A stretch of 64,000 nt of DNA, taken from NCBI GenBank assembly GCA_026126205.1, contig JAHCJP010000002.1, forward strand, positions 1-64,000. Direction: 5' to 3'. Position numbers and translations under genes: made by a program. Position 1 is the first letter of the stretch. Each line of letters begins with the position of its first letter. Shown here in pieces: positions 38,065 through 45,583 of the stretch. Source of the stretch: Maricaulaceae bacterium (GTDB taxonomy: Bacteria; Pseudomonadota; Alphaproteobacteria; Caulobacterales; Maricaulaceae). A model generated the notes under the pieces. It did no database searches. It had not been told where the DNA came from and saw nothing but the letters and a program-made list of their open reading frames with translations.

Positions 38065-38771
38065 ACGCGCCCGGTGGCTTTCTTATTCTTCCCACCCCAT
38101 TGCTTGAAAAAGAAGGCGGTCTTGGAAAGTGTGCAGCGCCCGCGGATTTGATCAACCCATTCCGGGTCCATCGGCCTGGCTCGCGGGCCGGATTCTCCGC
38201 CGACTATCGCCCAATGAATATCGGTCAGGTCGGCGCCTGCGACCGAGCCGATCAACGGCTCGAACGACACGAATCGTATGACGGCGGGAACCGCCCTCAG
38301 CTCGTCGAGCCGCCCGAGAACCGCGGAGTCCTCCACGCTGGTTCCAAGCCACACATTGGACAGTGGCGGTCGGTTCCGGTCGGCAAGAACTTCCCGCATC
38401 CGCTCTGGCCGCTTGGTCAGAATTTGATACGTGTGGTGGGGCGTGCGCCGCATCACCGACCAAACCCGCTCAATGAACTCCACCGGCACGTCCGGGTGGA
38501 ACAGGTCCGACATTGAATTGACGAAAATCATCCTTGGCTTGCGCCATTTCAGGGGCGTGTCTAGCGCCGCCTCGTCAAGCTTGATTTTTCCTGTCCAGAC
38601 ATAACGTTGGCCGCTTTTTCGCGTCGTGCCGACATACTTTTCGACACCCATCGCTTCCAGCCTCGCGGCCATGCGCATGGCGTAACAGTTGGTGCATCCA
38701 GGCGTGATGACTGCGCAACCCGCAACCGGGTTCCACGTGGCGTCCGTCCATTCGATGGATGTCTCGGCCAT
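38022..38771 (-). CDS. Phage Gp37/Gp68 family (DUF5131) three-Cys protein
   Basis: A 249-residue protein with the family N terminus SIEWTDATWNPVAGC and the three-Cys motif Cys19-x6-Cys26-x2-Cys29 (GCAVITPGCTNCYA), reminiscent of a radical-SAM cluster site. Further conserved blocks are IFVNSMSDLFHPDVP, HTYQILTKRPERM, NVWLGTSVED, VRFVSFEPLIG, WAIVGGESGPRARPM and FFFKQWGG. The ATG at 38771 has AAGGA seven bases upstream and is preferred over ATG 38777 and longer forms. A perfect LexA box lies 63 bases upstream (38834-38848). It probably works with the convergent TcmP. The enzymatic activity is not established. Confidence 0.88.
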   Translation of the reverse strand: MAETSIEWTDATWNPVAGCAVITPGCTNCYAMRMAARLEAMGVEKYVGTTRKSGQRYVWTGKIKLDEAALDTPLKWRKPRMIFVNSMSDLFHPDVPVEFIERVWSVMRRTPHHTYQILTKRPERMREVLADRNRPPLSNVWLGTSVEDSAVLGRLDELRAVPAVIRFVSFEPLIGSVAGADLTDIHWAIVGGESGPRARPMDPEWVDQIRGRCTLSKTAFFFKQWGGKNKKATGRVYRGRTWDELPLTL

Positions 38772-38833
38772 GACCATTTCCTTAATACCCTCGTCTCGGT
38801 CGCTCTGCATCCGCCATGCCAAGTTTGGTTAAT

Positions 38834-38848
38834 GTTCTTATTTTGTTC
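38834..38848 (-). promoter_or_regulatory. LexA (SOS) box in the DUF5131 promoter
   Basis: The plus strand reads GTTC-TTATTTT-GTTC, an exact alphaproteobacterial LexA site (GTTC-N7-GTTC) with an AT-only spacer. On the minus strand TTGCAA (38863-38868) and CAAAAT (38840-38845) are separated by 17 bases and could be the -35 and -10 elements, so LexA would cover the -10 region. The site is 63 bases upstream of the DUF5131 ATG. Confidence 0.65.
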
Positions 38849-38854
38849 TGAATC

Positions 38855-38869
38855 GTTGCAGTTTGCAAC
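38855..38869. repeat. Short inverted repeat beside the LexA box
   Basis: GTTGC and GCAAC flank a five-base AGTTT centre immediately upstream of the putative DUF5131 -10 region. It overlaps the candidate -35 element and could be a second operator or only a chance palindrome. Confidence 0.25.
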
Positions 38870-38926
38870 ATCCCTCCCCCGATCGTGATCGCGGGGCGGC
38901 GTGACTTCCGCGCGGCGGCGCGCGAC

Positions 38927-38934
38927 ACTATATC
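38927..38934 (+). promoter_or_regulatory. -10-like element of the peroxiredoxin gene
   Basis: ACTATATC matches seven of eight positions of GCTANAWC, about 60 bases before the peroxiredoxin ATG. The nearest -35-like sequence (GTGACTT at 38901) is too far away at 19 bases, so the promoter call is weak. Confidence 0.3.
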
Positions 38935-38994
38935 TCCGCCCGATGCGCCGGCGGGTCCGCGGGATCCGGCCGGCCGCCGCCAGGGGAGACCGCC

Positions 38995-39597
38995 ATGACC
39001 GTTCCGCACCGCCGCACCGCCGCCCGCGCCGCCGCCGCGCCGCGCGCCCTGTTCGCCGCCGCAACCGCGGCGCTGTTCGCGCTCGCCGCGCTGGTCTGGT
39101 TCGCCGCCGCCGCCCGGGCCGAACTGCCCGCCGGGTCCGCCGCGGCGGACTTCACCGCCGAGGGCGCGATGGCCGGAGAGCCGTATGCCTTCCACCTCGC
39201 CGCGGCGCTGGAGCAGGGGCCGGTGGTGATGTATTTCTTCCCCGCCGCCTTCACGCCCGGATGCAATGTCGAGGCGGCGCTGTTCGCGCAGGCGGCGGAG
39301 GAGTTCGCCGATCTGGGCGCGACGCTGGTGGGGCTGACCGCCGGCAATGTCGAGCGGCTGGCCGAGTTCTCCGACAGTCATTGCGCCGGGGCCTTCCCCG
39401 TCGCCGCCGTCGACGGCGACGTGATCGCCGCCTATGACGTGGCGCTGGCCCAGCGGCCGGAGCTGACGCGGCGCACCTCCTACGTCATCGCGCCGGACGC
39501 AACGGTGATCTTCGCCTATACCGACATGAACCCCAACGAGCACGTGACGCGCACGCTGGCGGCGCTGCGCGAATGGGCGGAGTCGCAGGGGGAATAA
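38995..39597 (+). CDS. Exported or membrane-anchored peroxiredoxin (AhpC/TSA, PrxQ-like)
   Basis: A 200-residue thioredoxin-fold peroxidase. The N-terminal hydrophobic segment (about 18-42, ALFAAATAALFALAALVWFA) followed by ARA-E looks like a signal peptide or anchor, so the enzyme probably faces the periplasm. The active site is FFPAAFTPGCNVEAA with peroxidatic Cys90; a second Cys in SDSHCAGAFPV may be the resolving residue. It reduces peroxides using an unknown reductant. AGGGGAGA precedes the ATG at 38995. A strong hairpin terminator follows 23 bases after the stop. Confidence 0.9.
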   Translation: MTVPHRRTAARAAAAPRALFAAATAALFALAALVWFAAAARAELPAGSAAADFTAEGAMAGEPYAFHLAAALEQGPVVMYFFPAAFTPGCNVEAALFAQAAEEFADLGATLVGLTAGNVERLAEFSDSHCAGAFPVAAVDGDVIAAYDVALAQRPELTRRTSYVIAPDATVIFAYTDMNPNEHVTRTLAALREWAESQGE

Positions 39598-39620
39598 CCG
39601 CCGCCGTCACCCGGACATGA

Positions 39621-39650
39621 AAACGCCGCGCTGAACCCAGCGCGGCGTTT
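39621..39650. terminator. Bidirectional hairpin terminator
   Basis: Perfect 13-bp arms AAACGCCGCGCTG / CAGCGCGGCGTTT around a four-base AACC loop. TTT on the plus side and TTTT on the minus side allow termination of the peroxiredoxin transcript and of transcription arriving from tRNA-Ala. Confidence 0.8.
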
Positions 39651-39670
39651 GTGATTCAGCGGTCCTCCTT

Positions 39671-39742
39671 CGCCAAGGCTTCGGAGGACACCCCTGTCCG
39701 CTTCAAGGCTTGCGGGCCTTGCGGCCCTGCGAAGCCTTGGCG
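39671..39742. repeat. Long-looped palindromic element next to tRNA-Ala
   Basis: Inverted 13-base arms CGCCAAGGCTTCG (39671-39683) and CGAAGCCTTGGCG (39730-39742) enclose a 46-base loop that itself contains CAAGGCTTG- and GGGCCTTGCGGCCC-like partial palindromes. It does not encode protein and lies directly downstream of the tRNA. It may be a dispersed intergenic repeat or a tRNA 3' processing structure. Confidence 0.55.
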
Positions 39743-39750
39743 GAGCAGGG

Positions 39751-39826
<76 letters not shown>

Positions 39827-39867
39827 GAAATCCGGTTCCGCCGCGATGGGGCGCGGCGGAGCGCGAC

Positions 39868-39896
39868 CGTATAGTCAAACCCGCGTCCGCGATCAA
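39868..39896 (-). promoter_or_regulatory. Promoter of tRNA-Ala
   Basis: On the minus strand TTGATC (39896-39891), a 17-base spacer and TATACG (39873-39868) form a good sigma-70 type promoter. A start near 39861 would give a leader of about 35 bases before the mature tRNA 5' end. Confidence 0.6.
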
Positions 39897-39915
39897 GCTG
39901 CGGACGCGGCGCGGC

Positions 39916-40395
39916 TCAGCGGATGTCGTCGTCCTCGTCGTCGTCGAAATCATCGTCGTCGAGGTCGGCGTCGAAATCGTCGTCCTCGTCGTCGTCGAGC
40001 AGGATCGAATCGTCCTCGCCGTCATCCTCGCCGAAGCCCTCGGGCACGTCGGGCTTCGCCTTGGCGTCGCCGGCGGCCTCTTCCTCGTCATCCTCGGCGT
40101 CCGGAACAACGGCGGCCTCGGCGTCGATCTCCAGCGCGTCGTCCTCCTCCTCGCCGAACTCGTCGTCCGCCTCGGGCTTGGCCTTGCTGTCCAGATCGTC
40201 CTCGTCCTCGTCGTCCTCGACCACCTCGGGCTCGGGTTTGACCGGCGCGACGGGCTTGCGCGCCGCCAGCGGCGCGGCGTCGGGGTCGTATTGATGCCCG
40301 CATTTCGGGCATTTGGCGGGGCGTTTGCCCAGGTCGTAATGCTTCGCGCCGCACTCGGGGCAGACGCGTTTTTCTCCAAGATCGTTACCGGCCAC
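39916..40395 (-). CDS. TIGR02300/FYDLN_acid family protein
   Basis: A 159-residue protein. The N terminus has a zinc-ribbon pattern (CPECGAKHYDLGKRPAKC-P-K-C, Cys12, 15, 29, 32) with the HYDLGKRPAKCP signature of the FYDLN_acid family. From about residue 55 onward the chain is mostly Asp and Glu, ending in long Asp runs. It is a conserved alphaproteobacterial protein of unknown function, commonly next to aroA as here (divergent). The start is GTG at 40395 with AGGAG eight bases upstream. Confidence 0.9.
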   Translation of the reverse strand: MAGNDLGEKRVCPECGAKHYDLGKRPAKCPKCGHQYDPDAAPLAARKPVAPVKPEPEVVEDDEDEDDLDSKAKPEADDEFGEEEDDALEIDAEAAVVPDAEDDEEEAAGDAKAKPDVPEGFGEDDGEDDSILLDDDEDDDFDADLDDDDFDDDEDDDIR

Positions 40396-40501
40396 GGCGG
40401 CGCTCCTGAACAGTGTTGTCGGCGCGACCCGTTGCCATGATCGGAGGCCGCTGTCAAAACCCTATCGCTTCACCCTTCGCAGCTTGAGGATTTCAGGCCT
40501 G

Positions 40502-41899
40502 ATGACCGCCACAGACGGCTTGTTCGACGGCCCTGTCCGCGCCCTGCCCGCAAAGCGGCTGCGCGGGCGCGTGACCGCGCCGGGCGACAAGTCGGTCTCG
40601 CAGCGGGCGCTGATTCTCGGCGCGCTCGCCGAAGGCGAGACGCAGATCACCGGCCTGCTGGAAAGCGCCGACGTGATGTCCACCGCCGGGGCGCTGCGCG
40701 CGCTGGGGGCGGACATCGTCCGCGACGGCCCCGGCGTCTGGCGGGTGACCGGAACCGGCGGACGGTTCCGGACCCCCGAAGCGCCGCTTGATTTCGGCAA
40801 TTCCGGCACCGGCGCGCGCCTGACCATGGGCGCGGTGGCGGGCGCGGGCGCGGGCGCGCAGGCCGTGTTCACGGGCGACGCCAGCCTGTCGCAACGGCCT
40901 ATGCAGCGCGTGCTGGCGCCGCTGCGCGCCATGGGCGCGGCCTGCGAATCGGCGGACGGGCGCCTGCCGGTGACAGTTAAAGGCGATGGCCCCTTGCGGG
41001 CGATGGCGCACCGGCTGCCCGTCGCCTCGGCGCAGGTGAAATCGGCGATCCTGCTCGCCGGTCTCGGCGCCGACGGGATAACGGCGGTGATCGAACCGGC
41101 GCCCAGCCGCGACCATACCGAACGCCTGCTGCCGCTGTTCGGGGCCGAAATGCTGACCGCGACCGGGTCTGACGGCGCCGGCTGGGCGGCGGTGCGCGGC
41201 CCGGCGCGGCTGAAGGGCGCGCGGGTGACGGTTCCGGGCGATCCGTCCAGCGCCGCCTTCCTGATCGCCGCGGCGCTGATCGTTCCCGGTTCGGAGGTGC
41301 GGATAGAGAACGTGATGCGCAATCCGCAGCGCGACGGATTCGTCGACACACTGATCGAGATGGGCGCGCGGATAACGATGGAGGAGGCGGATCCGCCGCT
41401 GGTCAATCGCGGCGCGCCGGAGGGCGGGATTCCCGCCGGCGGCGAGGCGGTGGTGCATTATACCGTGCGCCAATCGCCGCGCCTGCGCGGCATCGCGGTT
41501 CCCGCCGCCTGGGCGCCGTCGATGATCGACGAGTATCCAATTCTCGCCGTCGTCGCGGCCTTCGCCAGGGGACCATCGCGGTTCGAGGGGCTGGCGGAAC
41601 TGCGGGTCAAGGAGAGCGACCGCCTGGCGGCGACACAGGCGCTGCTGACAGCCAATGGCGTGAAGGCCGAGGTCGAAGGCGACGCCCTGATCGTGCATGG
41701 CGCGGGCGGCAAGCCGCCTGCCGGGGGAGGGCGCGTGCAAACGCATCACGACCACCGCATCGCCATGGCGGCGCTGGTGCTCGGCCTTGGCGCCGGGGCG
41801 CCGGTGACGGTTGACGATGCATCGATGATCGCCACCAGTTATCCTGAATTCTTCGAACACATGGCGGCGCTGGGCGCGCGGATGGAGAAAGCGGAATGA
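40502..41899 (+). CDS. aroA: 3-phosphoshikimate 1-carboxyvinyltransferase (EPSP synthase)
   Basis: A 465-residue enzyme of the shikimate pathway that joins shikimate-3-phosphate and phosphoenolpyruvate. Landmarks are APGDKSVSQRAL (usually GDKSISHR; Gln replaces the common His), FGNSGTGARLTMG, RDHTERLLPLFG, VPGDPSSAAFLIAAAL, LRVKESDRLAAT and DHRIAMAALVLG. The length fits the family. The ATG at 40502 is favoured over a TTG at 40484. The stop overlaps the cmk ATG by four bases. Confidence 0.96.
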   Translation: MTATDGLFDGPVRALPAKRLRGRVTAPGDKSVSQRALILGALAEGETQITGLLESADVMSTAGALRALGADIVRDGPGVWRVTGTGGRFRTPEAPLDFGNSGTGARLTMGAVAGAGAGAQAVFTGDASLSQRPMQRVLAPLRAMGAACESADGRLPVTVKGDGPLRAMAHRLPVASAQVKSAILLAGLGADGITAVIEPAPSRDHTERLLPLFGAEMLTATGSDGAGWAAVRGPARLKGARVTVPGDPSSAAFLIAAALIVPGSEVRIENVMRNPQRDGFVDTLIEMGARITMEEADPPLVNRGAPEGGIPAGGEAVVHYTVRQSPRLRGIAVPAAWAPSMIDEYPILAVVAAFARGPSRFEGLAELRVKESDRLAATQALLTANGVKAEVEGDALIVHGAGGKPPAGGGRVQTHHDHRIAMAALVLGLGAGAPVTVDDASMIATSYPEFFEHMAALGARMEKAE

Positions 41900-42534
41900 T
41901 TATCGCCGTCGACGGCCAGATGGCGGCGGGCAAGGGCACCATCGCCCGCGAACTGGCCCGCCGTTTCCGCCTGCCGCATCTCGACACCGGCTCGCTGTAC
42001 CGCGCGGTGGGCGCCATGGTGCTGAAGGCCGGCGGCGATCCGGCGGACCCGGAAGCCGCTATCGCGGCGGCGAAGGCGCTGGACCCGGCGAAGATCAGCG
42101 AAAAGGACATCCGCACCCAGGCCGCGGCGCAGGCGGCGTCCAAGGTGGCGGCGATCCCGGAAGTGCGCGCCGCGCTTTATGACCTGCAGCGTGATTTCGC
42201 GATGCTGCCCGGCGGCGCGCTGCTGGACGGGCGCGACATCGGCACCGTGATCTGCCCCGAGGCGGACGTGAAGATCTATGTCACCGCCGAAACCGGCGTG
42301 CGCGCGCGCAGACGGTGGCTGGAGATCGGCGGCCACAAGGCGGCGATGAGCTATGAAGACGTGCTGGCGCAACTGCGCGAACGCGACGCCCGCGACGCCG
42401 GACGCGCCAGCGCGCCGATGCGTCCCGCCGACGACGCGATCTTGCTAGACACCAGCCACTTGAGTATAGACGCCGCGATCGCCGCGGCCGTCCGCATCGT
42501 ACAGAACAAGACGGGCGCCGCGCCGGTCGATTAA
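41896..42534 (+). CDS. cmk: Cytidylate kinase
   Basis: A 212-residue kinase phosphorylating CMP and dCMP. Walker A is VDGQMAAGKGT, followed by LDTGSLYRAVGAMVL, then DGRDIGTVICPEADVKIYVTA and the ARRRW lid region. It has the usual bacterial length. It is translationally coupled to aroA (ATGA at 41896-41899) and followed by rpsA, a widely conserved order. Confidence 0.96.
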   Translation: MIIAVDGQMAAGKGTIARELARRFRLPHLDTGSLYRAVGAMVLKAGGDPADPEAAIAAAKALDPAKISEKDIRTQAAAQAASKVAAIPEVRAALYDLQRDFAMLPGGALLDGRDIGTVICPEADVKIYVTAETGVRARRRWLEIGGHKAAMSYEDVLAQLRERDARDAGRASAPMRPADDAILLDTSHLSIDAAIAAAVRIVQNKTGAAPVD

Positions 42535-42725
42535 CCGGGCGTTGGGCGTCGCCGTCCGCGCCGCCGGGGGATGACCCCGCGCGGCCCTTGGCGTTTTCCC
42601 CATGCTCATTGTGCAACCGTTCCGGCCGCTAGGCGGCGCCAGGCAAGCGCGCCGCGCCAAGCGGCAAGACCGCCGGAGACAACCGGCCGGCCGGAATATG
42701 ACTGAAGAACCGGAGCTATCTCCTT
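42535..42725 (+). promoter_or_regulatory. rpsA leader region
   Basis: A 191-base gap between cmk and rpsA with several GC-rich inverted segments. At its end GGAG (42712-42715) and CTCC (42720-42723) can pair around CTAT, which would sequester the only Shine-Dalgarno of rpsA. Ribosomal protein S1 genes are often autoregulated at this level. Confidence 0.35.
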
Positions 42726-44615
42726 ATGCCTAAAACCGACACCCTCACCCCCAGCCGCGACGATTTCGCCAGCATGCTGGAGGCCAGCCTCGCCGGACGC
42801 GATCTCGCCGAAGGCCAGGTGGTCAATGGCCGCGTCACGGCCGTGGAGAATGATTTCGTCATCATCGACGTCGGCCTGAAAACCGAAGGCCGCATCCCGC
42901 TGCGCGAGTTCACCGGACCGGGCTCGACCGCGCCGAAAACCGGCGATGACGTGGAAGTTTTTCTTGAGCGCATCGAAAACGCCCTCGGCGAAGCCGTCAT
43001 CTCGCGCGACAAGGCGCGCCGCGAGGAGAGCTGGGACCGCCTGGAGCAGGCGTTCGACAAGAAGGAGCCGGTCAACGGCGCCATCGTCGGCCGCGTCAAG
43101 GGCGGCTTTACGGTCGACCTGGGCGGCGCCTCGGCCTTCCTGCCGGGCAGCCAGGTCGACATCCGCCCGGTGCGCGACGTCACCCCGCTGATGAACAAGG
43201 AACAGCCCTTCGCGATCCTGAAGATGGACCGTCCGCGCGGAAACATCGTGGTCTCGCGCCGCGCCGTGCTGGAAGAGAGCCGCGCCGAGCAGCGCGCCGA
43301 ACTGGTCGGCGCGCTCAGCGAGGGCGAAGCCCGCGAAGGCGTGGTCAAGAACATCACCGACTACGGCGCGTTCGTGGATCTGGGCGGCATCGACGGCCTG
43401 CTGCACGTCACCGACATGAGCTGGAGCCGCGTCGGCCATCCGTCCGAAGTGGTCGAGGTCGGCCAGACCGTGAAAGTCCAGATCATCAAGATCAACCCGG
43501 AGACCCAGCGCATCAGCCTCGGCATGAAGCAGCTGATGAGCGATCCGTGGGAAGGCGTGGCCGCGAAGTACCCGGTGAACGCCACCTTCAAGGGCCGCGT
43601 CACCAACATCGCCGAATACGGCGCCTTCGTGGAGCTGGAGCCCGGCGTCGAGGGCCTGGTCCACGTCTCGGAGATGAGCTGGACCAAGAAGAACGTCCAC
43701 CCCGGCAAGATCGTCTCCACCTCCCAGGAGGTCGAGGTGATGGTGCTGGACGTCGACGCCGACAAGCGCCGCATCAGCCTCGGCATCAAGCAGACCCAGC
43801 GCAATCCGTGGGAGGTGTTCGCCGAAACCCATCCGCGCGGCAGCGTGATCAAGGGCGAGATCAAGAACATCACCGAGTTCGGCCTGTTCGTTGGCGTCGA
43901 TGGCGACATCGACGGCATGGTGCACCTGTCGGATCTCGACTGGTCGCGTTCCGGCGACGTGGCCGTCCAGGACTACAAGAAGGGCGACGTCATCGAGGCC
44001 AAGGTGCTGGACGTCGACGTCGAGAAGGAGCGCGTCTCGCTGGGCGTCAAGCAGCTGTCCGGCGACCCGATGGATGACGGCGAGGTCAAGCGCGGCGACA
44101 CCGTGACCTGCACGGTGACCGAGGTCGCCTCCGGCGGCATCGAGGTCAGCTTCGGCGAAGGCGGAATGAAGGCTTTCATCCGCAAGTCGGACCTGGCCCG
44201 TGACCGCGGCGACCAGCGGCCGGAGCGTTTCGCCGTCGGCGACAAGCTGGACGCCCGCGTCACCAACATCGACAAGGCCGCCCGCCGGGTGTCGCTGTCG
44301 GTCAAGGCGCTGGAAATCGCCGAGGAAAAGGAAGCGGTCGAGCAGTATGGCTCGTCCAGCTCCGGCGCCTCGCTGGGCGATATCCTGGGCGCGGCGCTGC
44401 GCGAACAGGGCGCCAAGCCCGCCGCCGAAGAGAAGAAGCCCGCCGCCAAGAAGGCCGCTCCGAAAAAGGACGAGGCCGAGGCCGGCGCGCCGGACTTCGA
44501 CGCCATGACCAAGGCCGATCTCGTGGCCTACGCCGAAGCAAACGGCATCGAGATCGTCAAGAGCGCCAAGGTCGGCGAGATCCGCGACGTGGTGAAAACC
44601 GCCGCCAAGGGCTGA
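42726..44615 (+). CDS. rpsA: 30S ribosomal protein S1 with extended C terminus
   Basis: A 629-residue protein with six S1 (OB-fold) repeats. The first two are divergent; repeats three to six carry G-x-V-x-N/x-I-x-x-Y/F-GAFV/LFV patterns such as GVVKNITDYGAFVDLGG and GRVTNIAEYGAFVELEP. It binds mRNA for initiation. It is longer than the usual 550-570 residues: after the sixth repeat an Ala/Lys/Pro linker (about 555-590) leads to FDAMTKADLVAYAEANG and KVGEIRDVVKTA, which look like a small helical SAP/HeH/LEM-type module. A terminator follows. Confidence 0.96.
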   Translation: MPKTDTLTPSRDDFASMLEASLAGRDLAEGQVVNGRVTAVENDFVIIDVGLKTEGRIPLREFTGPGSTAPKTGDDVEVFLERIENALGEAVISRDKARREESWDRLEQAFDKKEPVNGAIVGRVKGGFTVDLGGASAFLPGSQVDIRPVRDVTPLMNKEQPFAILKMDRPRGNIVVSRRAVLEESRAEQRAELVGALSEGEAREGVVKNITDYGAFVDLGGIDGLLHVTDMSWSRVGHPSEVVEVGQTVKVQIIKINPETQRISLGMKQLMSDPWEGVAAKYPVNATFKGRVTNIAEYGAFVELEPGVEGLVHVSEMSWTKKNVHPGKIVSTSQEVEVMVLDVDADKRRISLGIKQTQRNPWEVFAETHPRGSVIKGEIKNITEFGLFVGVDGDIDGMVHLSDLDWSRSGDVAVQDYKKGDVIEAKVLDVDVEKERVSLGVKQLSGDPMDDGEVKRGDTVTCTVTEVASGGIEVSFGEGGMKAFIRKSDLARDRGDQRPERFAVGDKLDARVTNIDKAARRVSLSVKALEIAEEKEAVEQYGSSSSGASLGDILGAALREQGAKPAAEEKKPAAKKAAPKKDEAEAGAPDFDAMTKADLVAYAEANGIEIVKSAKVGEIRDVVKTAAKG

Positions 44616-44641
44616 GCCCGGGGCGCATGACAGAGTAAAAT

Positions 44642-44678
44642 ACGGCCGGGGGCGTTGATCCGCCTCCGGCCGTTTTTT
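44642..44678 (+). terminator. Rho-independent terminator of rpsA
   Basis: A 13-bp stem ACGGCCGGGGGCG / CGCCTCCGGCCGT (one G-U pair) with a six-base loop, followed by TTTTTT. Strong intrinsic terminator 26 bases after the rpsA stop. Confidence 0.9.
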
Positions 44679-44756
44679 CGCGCCGCGCGCGAATCGCGCA
44701 TTGACGCCTTCCCCGCTGTTGCGGCAGGTTAATCCACCTGTCGAGGGAGGGGGCCG

Positions 44757-45044
44757 ATGATCAAGTCGGAACTGATCACCAAACTGGCCGAGGCGAACCC
44801 GCACCTGTTCCAGCGCGATATCGAGCGCGTCGTCAACGCGATCCTTGACGAGATCACCGACGCGCTGGTGCGCGGCGACCGGGTGGAGCTGCGCGGTTTC
44901 GGTGCGTTCTCGGTTCGCCACCGTCCGGCGCGCGCCGGCCGCAATCCGCGCACCGGGGCGACCGTCGCCGTGAAAGAGAAGCACGTGCCCTTCTTCAAGA
45001 CCGGCAAGGAACTGCGCGAACGCGTCGACACCTCGCGCGGTTGA
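44757..45044 (+). CDS. ihfB: Integration host factor subunit beta
   Basis: A 95-residue DNA-bending protein of the HU/IHF family. It begins [17 protein letters not shown] and contains [35 protein letters not shown], and the beta-arm with [20 protein letters not shown]. The arm and its R-x-x-x-NPRTG motif match the IHF beta chain. GAGGGAGGG lies just upstream of the ATG. It stands after rpsA, its typical position in proteobacteria. Confidence 0.95.
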   Translation: MIKSELITKLAEANPHLFQRDIERVVNAILDEITDALVRGDRVELRGFGAFSVRHRPARAGRNPRTGATVAVKEKHVPFFKTGKELRERVDTSRG

Positions 45045-45133
45045 CGCCGCCTTTATCCCGGACATTCTGACATCATGCGCCGCTGTCGGCGGGGCGCAGT
45101 GCTTGGCCGCTTTCGCGGCGGGAGGACAAGGAC

Positions 45134-45553
45134 ATGCTCAACGAATTCAAAGCCTTCGCCATGCGCGGCAATGTCGTCGACCTGGCGGTCGGCTTCATTC
45201 TGGGCGGAGCGTTCTCGACCATCGTGTCGTCACTGGTCAATGACGTGCTGATGCCGCCGGTAGGAATGCTGCTGGGCGGGGTCGATTTCTCGAACCTGTT
45301 CATCGCCCTCAACGGCGGCGAATACGCCAGTCTGGCCGCGGCGCGTGAGGCCGGGGCCGCCACGATCAATTATGGCCTGTTCATCAACGCGGTGATCAGC
45401 TTCGTCATTGTCGCCTTCGCGCTGTTCTTCCTGATCAAGGGCATGAACGCCCTGAAGGCGAAGGAGGAGGCCGCGCCCGCCGCGCCGCCGGCGCCGACGA
45501 AGGACCAGCAATTGCTGACCGAAATCCGCGACCTGCTGGCGAAGAAGAAGTAG
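45134..45553 (+). CDS. mscL: Large-conductance mechanosensitive channel
   Basis: A 139-residue membrane protein: [20 protein letters not shown], first helix [23 protein letters not shown], periplasmic loop, second helix [20 protein letters not shown] and a C-terminal helical tail ending in KK. It releases solutes under hypo-osmotic shock. GGGAGGA precedes the ATG. It lies 30 bases before trpF, so trpF may be partly read from here. Confidence 0.96.
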   Translation: MLNEFKAFAMRGNVVDLAVGFILGGAFSTIVSSLVNDVLMPPVGMLLGGVDFSNLFIALNGGEYASLAAAREAGAATINYGLFINAVISFVIVAFALFFLIKGMNALKAKEEAAPAAPPAPTKDQQLLTEIRDLLAKKK

Positions 45554-45583
45554 CCTGCTCCCCGCGCCGGACGCGGGGAAGCC

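Noticed and set aside
44701..44730. TTGACG before ihfB as a promoter
   Set aside because: No acceptable -10 element lies at 16-18 bases or at the Caulobacter-type spacing.
42606..45065. 819-residue minus-strand ORF across rpsA and ihfB
   Set aside because: Antisense shadow of two unmistakable genes, with His/Asp/Leu-rich composition and no domain.
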